Source: Dictyocoela muelleri (Eukaryota; Microsporidia). From it: a stretch of 16,408 bases of DNA. Shown here in pieces: positions 8,473 to 15,343 of this stretch; position 1 is the stretch's first letter, and each line of letters opens with the position of its first letter. A program made the translations under genes and the position numbers. Below the pieces are notes generated by a model that was given only the letters and a program-made list of their open reading frames with translations, did no database searches and was not told where the DNA came from. The DNA lies in contig SDVU01000261.1 in the NCBI GenBank assembly GCA_016256075.1, positions 1 to 16,408 of the forward strand, given 5' to 3'.

Positions 8473-9801
8473 ATGTTCTCTGCATATACAATCTTCGACA
8501 ACAAAAATTTTCTCTATCGATCACCATTCCCATCAATTTCAATAACAGAATTTAAAACACGCATTAACAAAGAAAATACACCAGAAGAAGGGACAATTGA
8601 AATCGACGGATATACTTACACATACATAAAGAAAAATAATAATTCATCATCTAATTCATCTAACATGAAATCAACAACTTATGCTTTGATAACTAAAGAT
8701 ATATGCATAAACAAGGTAAATGAATTATTCTTGAATCTGACGAATTACCTTACAACAATTGATTTTTCAAACTTTGAAGATATAATTTATGCAATAGATG
8801 ATTGTCTTAATCAACATTGTTATTTTGTTTTGAGTAGCATAAACTTGCAAACAAACAATCAAATGGAGAGTTACGACGAAAAGATTTATGAGATTGAAAT
8901 GAAGAACAAGGAATTGATGGCTATCAAAGAAATGAAAATTAGAAGTATGAGAGATGAAGGTTATTTTATTGACAATGATTATAATCAACTTATTAATGAT
9001 AATCTTATTAATGATAATCTTATTAATGATAATCTTATTAATGATAATCTTAATAATTATAATATTGATAATAATAATAATAATAATGATATTAATAATA
9101 ATAAATTACCAAAAAGAATAAATAAAGAAATTTATAAGGAGCTTAACAACAATGAATTCCCAAAAAAAAACGATAAAGAAATTCAAATTTTTATATTTGA
9201 AAAAATAAAAGTATCATTGATCGATAATAAAGTTGATGATTATTCATTAACAGGTGAGATGAGCATGTTTTTAAGAAATAAAATTGAAAAATTAAAATAT
9301 TCTCATAAAGGAATAATTAAATTCAGTCCTAACCTTTCTAAAGAACATTTAAGAAATGGTTTTTTAAAGCCTAACAGGGAATTTCCATTAAATAAAATTA
9401 TAAAACTAGCGAAGTGGAGTTCTCAAAAAGCTGTTAAATACAAACCAAAATTCAATTCAAAAGATAAAAAACTCAACTCAAAAGATAAAAACCCCAACTC
9501 AAAAGATTCAAAACTCAATTCTACTAAGATTGATTATTATGAATGTCCTTTATCATTCACAATTTGGGATGATGAAAACATTATCGAAATTGAATTTTAT
9601 GAGGATGTTTATGAATTAAAAATAGAAAATGATAATGGTTTTTTGAATGTTGGTGATGTTAAGAAAGGTGTTTTAACTAAAGAAATTAATTCTTCATATC
9701 CAATAATTTTGAGGTTTAAAGTTGAACCAGTGATTAATATTGAAATTGAAGGTGATGTTGAACGAAAATGTGAATATGAAATTTTTGTTAATGATGGTTA
9801 A
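8473..9801 (+). CDS. RET2: Coatomer subunit delta (delta-COP), reduced
   Basis: This 442 aa protein matches delta-COP domain by domain. Residues 1-160 are the longin domain: GYTYTYI and YALITKD correspond to the family's RYVYQP and MVLITTK, followed by FEDIIYAIDDCLN and then MESYDEKIYEIEMKNKELMA, the counterpart of EMDSHEEKVFRAVRETQE. A linker (about 165-235) is filled with LINDN repeats and Asn/Asp runs. The C-terminal mu-homology domain starts near 236 (IQIFIFEKIKVSLID), includes FLKPNREFPLNKIIKLAKW (297-315) and is split by a Lys/Ser/Asp-rich insert (326-350, NSKDK repeats). Delta-COP belongs to the COPI coat that returns membrane from Golgi to ER. The family is usually near 500 aa or more, so this copy is short despite its inserts. 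The start at 8473 is fixed by CCC directly before the ATG. No stop or frameshift is seen. Recognition is by eye; I am fairly sure. Confidence 0.82.
   Translation: MFSAYTIFDNKNFLYRSPFPSISITEFKTRINKENTPEEGTIEIDGYTYTYIKKNNNSSSNSSNMKSTTYALITKDICINKVNELFLNLTNYLTTIDFSNFEDIIYAIDDCLNQHCYFVLSSINLQTNNQMESYDEKIYEIEMKNKELMAIKEMKIRSMRDEGYFIDNDYNQLINDNLINDNLINDNLINDNLNNYNIDNNNNNNDINNNKLPKRINKEIYKELNNNEFPKKNDKEIQIFIFEKIKVSLIDNKVDDYSLTGEMSMFLRNKIEKLKYSHKGIIKFSPNLSKEHLRNGFLKPNREFPLNKIIKLAKWSSQKAVKYKPKFNSKDKKLNSKDKNPNSKDSKLNSTKIDYYECPLSFTIWDDENIIEIEFYEDVYELKIENDNGFLNVGDVKKGVLTKEINSSYPIILRFKVEPVINIEIEGDVERKCEYEIFVNDG
8989..9048 (+). repeat. 15 bp coding tandem repeat (LINDN x4)
   Basis: Four identical copies of cttattaatgataat lie in frame within the delta-COP linker, followed by a diverged fifth and a run of aat codons. 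Identity at the nucleotide level shows recent expansion by slippage or unequal exchange. Confidence 0.95.
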
Positions 9802-9806
9802 TCTTA

Positions 9807-9866
9807 ATTGATGTTAATAAAATTGATGTTAATAAAATTGATGTTAATAAAATTGATGTTAATAAA
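9807..9866. repeat. 15 bp tandem repeat just after the delta-COP stop
   Basis: Four perfect units of attgatgttaataaa start six bases after the stop codon. They contain AATAAA four times, so they may also supply the polyadenylation signal of the delta-COP transcript. Confidence 0.9.
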
Positions 9867-10165
9867 ATTGAAATATTAGATATTTTTACAATCCGTGAGT
9901 ATCTCAAATCTTGATCTTTGGATTTCTATTATTTTAATAATAATTGATTTTAATTTTAATAATCATCGATTTAAATAATTTTTTTAAATCATAATCTTTT
10001 TTAATTATTCTTTTTTGTTTTAACTTTTCAATATTTTTATAAACATATTACACCCAATTTATCTCATAATCTTTTAGAGCCTCATTGATTATTTATAAAT
10101 ATCAACTAAGTCTTTGTTTGTTATACGTCCTTAACAATAGTTAGCCTTAGCAATAGTTAGTCTTA
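9867..10165. other. AT-rich intergenic stretch, no gene seen
   Basis: Spacer between the delta-COP gene and the transposon end at 10169, with short inverted runs of aataattga/tttaat but nothing I can name. Confidence 0.5.
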
Positions 10166-10168
10166 TTA

Positions 10169-10501
10169 CAGGGTATTTCAATTAGTGAAGCCCTCATTTC
10201 AATTAGTGGGAGCCCAAATTTCAAATAATGAGAATTCGTATTTCACATAATATGAGCCTTATTTTTAAATTTAAAATAAAATACCCACAACAATGCCGCG
10301 AAAACAGAAAGTTGAAATAACAAAACACATCGTAAAATCGATTGAAACGAAAAAAAATAAAGCATTAGTTTAAAAAATATAGCTATAAGTCTCTCAGTAT
10401 CATCATATTCAACGGTAAAAAGAATATCAAAATGTATAAGTGAAAATGAAAATTTTGCGGAAACTTCCAACCAAAAATTAAAAGAAGAAGGTGATCAAGT
10501 A
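10169..10501 (+). pseudogene. Left end of a Tc1/mariner-like element with broken transposase N-terminus
   Basis: The end CAGGGTATTTC follows a TA (10167-10168) and is succeeded by drifted copies of the 22 bp unit (attagtgaagccctcatttc, attagtgggagccc). A CCC and an ATG follow at 10293, in the same order as in the arms of the 6654-7959 foldback. The ATG opens MPRKQKVEITKHIVKSIE and meets a stop after 26 codons. In another frame the text resumes as AISLSVSSYSTVKRISKC, a helix-turn-helix of the Tc1/IS630 kind. The frame ends at TAA near 10502, and no catalytic domain follows, because unrelated sequence and a palindrome begin at 10557. It is a truncated, frameshifted relic, and it is the best witness here to the parent of the foldback element. 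Confidence 0.65.
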
Positions 10502-10556
10502 TAATCCACGAAATTTTACCAATTATATTAACCACAATAGATAATAAAAATGGCGC

Positions 10557-10862
10557 CGACTATCCGTAGGATAAACTTGTAGATTCCCATTTATTTGATA
10601 TTACAGGAAACCGAAAAAATATTTAGATGTATCTCGATGAATTACAATAAGACGTATGTTTTTTCCTGTTTATATATATTTAATACCATTTTATAACGGG
10701 CGAGAGCATTAGGTCTAGCCCGTTTCAAAATGGTATTAAATATATAAAAACCCGGGAAAAAACATACGTTTCATTGTAATTCATCGAGATACATCTAAAT
10801 ATTTTCGGTTTCCTGTAATATCAAATACATGGGAATCTACAAGTTTATCCTACGGATAGTCG
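10557..10862. repeat. 306 bp palindrome P1
   Basis: The outer arms (10557-10669 and about 10752-10862) are reverse complements with few differences, starting cgactatccgtaggataaac and running to cgtatgttttttcc. The core continues the palindrome with sequence not found in P2: ttaataccattttataacgg against the mirrored gtttcaaaatggtattaa, then acgggc/gcccgt around a 16 base loop. Confidence 0.9.
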
Positions 10863-10905
10863 ATAAATCGTAAAAAATATAAAAAAAATAAAAATTTGTT
10901 TAAAA

Positions 10906-11762
10906 TTAATTTATTATATTAATAAACTCTGCGAAAGTTATTCTCATATTCCGCCTCCATAAAAATTTATCAAGTTGCCTTTTAAGATCTTCTTTGTTTA
11001 TTCCATATTCAGCATGTATTTTTTTCTTGGCAAGCATCCATAAATTTTCTATTCGCTGAGTATTGCGATTATTTTCAGGATTTGTTAAATTCTCTTTATG
11101 GTTGACAATAAAATGGTTATATCCTAATTTATCAATATTTTTATATCCCTTCCATCCATCAGTAACTACATCAGATCCCTGCATTATTTCGTTTTTAATA
11201 ATCGAGTGTAATGTATTTTGGGATCTATCCGAAACTATATGTAAGAAGCATTTTTTACTTTCACTTTCGATCCCACCAAAAACCCAATATGGCAATTTAA
11301 AACGACCCCTATTATATTTTCTTCTATTGAAAAGGGGTTCGTCAATTTGTACCTCCTTATTCACTCTACCTATCTGTGTTTTGTTTAAATAATAATCTTG
11401 TATCATCACATCCTCAATTTTTTTCTTATAATAATAGTATGTATTAGGAGATATAGATACTTCTCCAAAAAAATTTTTAGGTATTCCTATTTCATAATAT
11501 ATCCAATATAATAGTTTAACAAAATTTTTGAATTCAATTCGACATTCTTCAAAGTATGATGATGCATATATAGATAGAGTCTTTAGGCAAGGCCCTTTAC
11601 ACAATCATCTATATCCACTTTTGCATCTCTTATATTTCGAAAGAATCATAAATCGTCGCATTTGGGACATTTCATTTTCTGTTTAAGGAACCCATATTTT
11701 TGTAAAAAGCTGATAATTTTTTCTTTCTTGCTTAAATACTTGATAATTTCATCTAATGACAT
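10906..11762 (-). pseudogene. Merlin / ISXO2-like (IS1595 family) transposase, nearly whole
   Basis: The ATG at 11762 starts MSLDEIIKYLSKKEK and a zinc-ribbon half (CPKC), then meets TGA at 11646-11648. The frame reads on through RNIRDAKVDIDDC before a shift near 11605. From there 232 residues are open down to 10906. They include the second zinc-ribbon pair (CKGPC), VQIDEP (D88 of that stretch), YWVFGGIE, VVTDGW (D149), IVNHKE and TQRIENLW (E186), which give the DDE triad of ISXO2-like transposases. One stop and one frameshift thus separate it from a typical member. A short spliced intron could in principle account for the frame change, but I saw no convincing splice signals. The gene reads away from palindrome P2 and toward P1. 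Confidence 0.88.
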
Positions 11763-11839
11763 TGTGTTAATGTTTTTTTACTAGACGTACCATGAAGGGG
11801 ATATTGATTTTAATTTTTTTAAGGTTTTTCCAGAAAAAC

Positions 11840-12143
11840 CCGGAAAATCCGTAGGATAATCTTATAGTTTCCCTATATCTGATATTACAGAAACCGAAAG
11901 AATATAGATGTATCTCGATGAATTACAATGGGACGTATGTTTTTTCCTGGGTTTATATTTCTACTAGCAGATTTCTGAACAAGGAACCTTCGGTTCAATG
12001 ATAAGAAATCTGCTAGTAGAAATATAAACCTTAGAAAAAACATACGTCCCATTGTAATTCATCGAGATACATCTAAATATTCTTTCGGTTTCTGTAATAT
12101 CAAATACATGGGAATCTACAGGTTTATCCTACGGATAGTCGGT
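11840..12143. repeat. ~304 bp palindrome P2
   Basis: The arms share about 110 bp with P1 (gatgtatctcgatgaattac and cgtatgttttttcc in all four arms) but carry P2-specific variants such as cagaaaccgaaagaatat in both arms. The core is a different perfect inverted repeat, tttctactagcagatttct against agaaatctgctagtagaaa, around an apex that includes gaaccttcggttc. The innermost arm (left, 11845-11950) is the most diverged of the four. Confidence 0.9.
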
Positions 12144-12407
12144 ACCTCTTCCGTATTTGCAAATTCGTTTAGTTAACCGTTTATTTCTAAACGAGTAATT
12201 TTAGCATCTTCGATTCGTGCCAATGTGATGTTTCGTGTAAAATATTTTTTTCTTCAAAATCAGTGTGTATTCGCCCGTATACCCTCTTCTGTGACATCTC
12301 TGTGCGATATAATTAATGTACTTACGATCTAAATTATAGATAACCCTTATGTATATGATTTTTCTTCATTCCCTTCTGTGACATTACTATTTTATTTTGT
12401 TCCATTA
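12144..12407. other. Intergenic stretch with a short direct repeat
   Basis: No gene is seen. The 12-mer cttctgtgacat occurs at 12286-12297 and 12373-12384, 87 bp apart, within similar contexts (accctcttctgtgacat and tcccttctgtgacat). Confidence 0.4.
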
Positions 12408-12490
12408 GGGGTTAGAACTCGCGTGATTTTTACGAATAAAATCACGCAGCCCCAATCCGCAAAAATTCCATCGGCATTTTTACGGATTGG
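12408..12490. repeat. Two adjacent GC-rich hairpins
   Basis: The first hairpin has arms gcgtgatttt (12421-12430) and aaaatcacgc (12438-12447), with an outer gggg/cccc pair (12408-12411, 12450-12453). The second has arms ccaatccgcaaaaat (12452-12466) and atttttacggattgg (12476-12490) with one mismatch. They share the cc at 12452-12453. This could be the terminus of an unrecognised element. Confidence 0.7.
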
Positions 12491-12737
12491 GAATGACAAG
12501 ATTAACATTATAAAATTGATCTAAAGACATTATTATCGCGAAAAAATAAATTGTTTCTTCATATCTCTAATAAAGCTTGATAAATAATTTAAATTCTTTG
12601 AAAATTATTTTGGCAAAGCCATATTACATTTTCTTACCATTCAGAAAAAGAACGAAATAAACCGAATCTCTATTGTTCACTTTTTTTTGAAAACCCTCTA
12701 TTAAATAAGACTTATAAAATATTAATTTGAAATATTT
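12491..12737. other. AT-rich intergenic stretch, no gene seen
   Basis: Spacer between the double hairpin and the target-site duplication of SINE copy D. Nothing recognisable. Confidence 0.4.
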
Positions 12738-12752
12738 ATTAATTTTAAAATA
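12738..12752. repeat. 15 bp target-site duplication of SINE D (left)
   Basis: The sequence attaattttaaaata is repeated exactly at 13222-13236 on the other side of SINE copy D. Confidence 0.75.
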
Positions 12753-13221
12753 TTTTTATTACATGCTAACAATATACATAGCTTCCAACACAGAAAATGT
12801 CTCCTACCATGGTGTTACTACTTTTGATATCTGTGTTTCGATAAAACGTCACTCCTAAGCAATTTAGATTCATGGATGTATAAGAGATTTTAGTTTTATA
12901 AATTACTCAACAGGATACAATTAATTAATGGAATTACATGATTTTTTATTTTTTCACTACTTATTTTGCCTAGATGCATCGACAAACTCTTCTCTGTATT
13001 CCTCCCCACGCATAGGAGAGTTTCTTCTACTTCATTTTCATATTAGAACAGGTCTTAATCAGTTATACCACACAGGAAAACTGTATTTAAATACTTTATT
13101 TCTATAGATTTTGACCGCTTAATGTTATTCTCTCATATTTTTTAAAAAGTTACGTCGTCAGGATTTGAACCTCAATACTTAAATTTTACATTTAAGAGTG
13201 TTAATCACAGAGCTTCAGGGT
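12753..13221 (-). mobile_element. tRNA-derived SINE, full-length copy D
   Basis: On the minus strand the copy begins accctgaagctctgtg (a drifted head), has a B box GGTTCAAATCC at 13161-13171, and follows the body of copies A and B (cctatgcgtggggagg, then gcatctaggcaaaa). It ends in gcatgtaat plus a short A run. The perfect 15 bp direct repeat attaattttaaaata at 12738-12752 and 13222-13236 flanks it. An A-rich tail next to a target-site duplication of this length is the mark of target-primed reverse transcription. Several head bases have drifted, so it is older than copy B. Confidence 0.85.
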
Positions 13222-13236
13222 ATTAATTTTAAAATA
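13222..13236. repeat. 15 bp target-site duplication of SINE D (right)
   Basis: Exact match to 12738-12752 (attaattttaaaata). Confidence 0.75.
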
Positions 13237-13237
13237 A

Positions 13238-13500
13238 ATAAAAATATAAAGATTGTTAAAATTAAGAAGATGGTTAAAATTAAAAAGATTATTAAAATTA
13301 AAAAGATTGTTAAAATTAAAAAGGTTGTTTAAAATAAAAAGGTTGTTAAAATTAAAAAGATTTTTAAAATTAAAAAGATAGAAAAATTAAAACGATTGAA
13401 AAATTAAAACGATTGAAAAATTAAAACGATTGTTAATATTAAAAAGATTGTTAAAATTAAAAAGGATGACGCGATTAAAAGGGTGATTAAAATTAAATAT
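13238..13500. repeat. 18 bp tandem array
   Basis: About fourteen units of aaaagattgttaaaatta and its variant aaaacgattgaaaaatta run up to the small gene at 13564. Because 18 is a multiple of 3, one frame stays open for about 27 codons (a Lys-Ile-Val repeat) before a length change closes it. I do not think it is coding. Confidence 0.85.
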
Positions 13501-13563
13501 ATTTAAGTTTAAAAAATCATTTTTTTGATTTTTGAATAAGATTAAATTTCAATGAGATATCCC

Positions 13564-13803
13564 ATGGGAATAAAAAATGAAACTATGAAAAATATTTTTG
13601 AAATGTTAGCAAGAATATGTAAATGCGATATAAGTGATTACGAAAAAATAATGGAATGTTTTGACACAAAATGTGGTGAATATTTTACTTATTTTTCATT
13701 TTCAATGCTTATACTTATATTTTTTTGTTTTTGTCTTTTTATATTTTTAATACCCGACTTTTATAAAATATTTAGAAGGCAAATGATAAGAAAGTTAAAT
13801 TAA
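13564..13803 (+). CDS. Small single-pass membrane protein, unknown
   Basis: An open frame begins at 13552, but the second ATG at 13564 is preceded directly by CCC (atatcccATG), exactly as in the delta-COP gene, so I choose it. The product is 79 aa. A soluble N-terminal part holds four cysteines (CKCD, ECFDTKC; about residues 18-37). A strongly hydrophobic segment follows (about 46-63, SMLILIFFCFCLFIFLI), and the C-terminal tail is basic (KIFRRQMIRKLN). The layout suits a small membrane protein with a cytosolic basic tail. I do not recognise the family. Its small size and position amid repeats leave open that it is a chance frame, but the start motif and amphipathic N-terminus argue for a gene. 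Confidence 0.5.
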   Translation: MGIKNETMKNIFEMLARICKCDISDYEKIMECFDTKCGEYFTYFSFSMLILIFFCFCLFIFLIPDFYKIFRRQMIRKLN

Positions 13804-13945
13804 CTTTTGATGAAAATAAATTAATCTTTCTTAAATAACAATTTTTATTTTATGGTTTTTAAATATTTTTTTTTGAATATTATATTTTGTTGAAAACTAA
13901 GTGATGGTCAAATTTTCCGACCATTGTCGGCTAGATAGCCATTAT

Positions 13946-14352
13946 ATTACTTGCTCACAACATCTATATCTATAACCCAGAGAGTTATCTCCAACATGGT
14001 CTTTAGACCTTTGTTTCTTGGTGTTCCAATAATACTCACTTCCTAAGCTTCTAGAAATCTAGCTATATATGCGATTTTCGTTTAATCAATGACTCAGCAG
14101 GATGCAGGTAACTAGTGGCTTTCCATGAATTTTTATTTTTCACTACTTTTTACCTAGATGCGTCGCCGCACTCATCCCCACACCTAGGAGAGTCCCTTAT
14201 GCTTCATTGTCATATTAGACCAAGTCTTAAACAGCTATACCACACCAGAAAATATGTATATTATTGCTATATTTCTATAGTTTTTGCCAGCTTAATAGCG
14301 TTCCCTCATTATTTATTAAACAGTGAAGTCAGCGATAAGGGAACCTCGGGGC
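13946..14352 (-). mobile_element. tRNA-derived SINE, copy E, head lost
   Basis: The body aligns with copies A and B over its length (plus-strand landmarks: cccagagagttatctcc, aatactcacttcctaagc, gcgtcgccgcactcatcccc, agaccaagtcttaaacagc, cattatttattaaacagtg). At the 5' side the tRNA-like head breaks up around the B box (agcgataagggaacctcggg) and the A box is missing, so transcription from its own promoter is unlikely. A 93-codon open frame on the plus strand at 14115-14396 is a by-product of this repeat and not a gene. Confidence 0.75.
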
Positions 14353-14565
14353 TGGTAAAAAAAAATCGACTCATGAATTTTTTTCAAAATATATAAAACT
14401 AAAAAAGGTATACAATCATGAAAACATGGTTTTGTTATGTCTTTTTTTTTCATTATTTTTTATGAGTTAAAATATTGACTAAAGGTAATTTTTTTGATTA
14501 TTATTTATATTATTTATTTTTTATCCCCACTAATTTTTTATTTACTCATAGAAGAATTTAAAACA

Positions 14566-15265
14566 ATGTGTCCATTAAATGGCGACGTGTTTACATCGAA
14601 AATTGCAGCATATGATCTGTTAAAGAGATGTGCAATAGTGAAAGAACATAATTCGTGTCCTAGTTGTGGGTCGGTATTAATTTTAGACAATCCTTCTGTA
14701 TATAAAGATGGATTCTCATAAAGATGCACATCTAATATATATGTAATAGACATTTTTCTGCCAAATACAACACTATTTCTAAATAATTTACAATTGAATT
14801 TAAAAAAATATTAAGGGCTATTTATTGTTTTGTTTTTAACTATCATATATTTTAAGCACATTTTTCAGATATCACTAAACATACATATATTAAGATTAAG
14901 GATCTTATTATTAGTAGGATGCAAGATTTGCAGGAGGATGATGTTTATATTTGTGGGGAAAACGTTAGAGTTCAATTCGATGAAACTGCTATATGTAATG
15001 GGAAAATAATTAAAGATCCATCAAATACTTTGGATGAGGCTAACCACAATAAAATTCAGTGGTTGTTGGGAGGAGTAGAAGAAGAGAACTGTTGGAAATT
15101 TGTGTTAAAACTCGTTGCGAATGGTAAATCAGAAACAATATATGATATTTTGCATAAGCACGTAGACCCTAGATCTATTATAGTAACAGACAGGTAACCA
15201 TCCTACCCATCCCAATAGCTAAATTGGTTGCAAAACATCGAATGGTTAATCACTCAGTTGGGCGC
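14566..15265 (+). pseudogene. Merlin / ISXO2-like transposase, truncated relic 1
   Basis: The frame from the ATG at 14566 reads MCPLNGDVFTSKIAAYDLL, then the zinc-ribbon CPSC (about 14658-14669) and YKDGFS, where TAA (14719-14721) stands in place of the usual Trp before RC. The middle is frameshifted. From about 14900 a second stretch is open, with VQFDETAI (first Asp, about 14968-14990), KIQWLLGGVEE, KFVLKLVANG and IIVTDR (second Asp, about 15190). A frameshift near 15200 follows, then HRMVNHSVG up to 15265. The part with the third acidic residue is gone: a palindrome (15266-15313) starts there. At least two frame changes, one stop and a 3' truncation make it inactive. Confidence 0.88.
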
Positions 15266-15313
15266 TACTACAGAAGATCCCCAACCTGGCCAAGTTGGGG
15301 ATCTTCTGCAGTA
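15266..15313. repeat. 48 bp palindrome at the break of transposase relic 1
   Basis: The arms tactacagaagatccccaac (15266-15285) and gttggggatcttctgcagta (15294-15313) pair with one mismatch. The central cctggccaag almost completes the symmetry, leaving virtually no loop. It is G+C-rich for this window. Confidence 0.9.
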
Positions 15314-15343
15314 AAGCAATATTCGAAAAAAATATTGACCCTT

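Larger units (their letters stand above)
10557..12143. mobile_element. Merlin (IS1595-like) transposon with palindromic ends
   Basis: A transposase relic on the minus strand (10906-11762) is framed 43 bp on one side and about 77 bp on the other by palindromes with shared arms. The outermost ends are inverted repeats of each other (ccgactatccgtaggataaa). This makes one ~1.6 kb unit. No clear 8-9 bp target duplication of the Merlin type was found at the outer edges. The alternative is that two independent non-autonomous elements happen to flank the gene. Confidence 0.55.

Noticed and set aside
8767-8988. 73-codon open frame on the minus strand
   Set aside because: It is the antisense shadow of the delta-COP longin domain.
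11063-11392. 109-codon open frame on the plus strand
   Set aside because: It is antisense to the better-supported Merlin transposase frame and has no recognisable content.
11605-11762. TGA read as tryptophan in the Merlin transposase
   Set aside because: Microsporidia use the standard code, the delta-COP and ABCG genes use TGG for Trp with no internal TGA, and another relic has TAA at the equivalent Trp position, so these are ordinary decay.
13238-13500. Lys-Ile-Val repeat protein coded by the 18 bp array
   Set aside because: The frame is broken by unit-length changes after about 27 codons and there is no suitable start context.
14115-14396. 93-codon open frame on the plus strand
   Set aside because: It lies inside SINE copy E and is not open in the other SINE copies.
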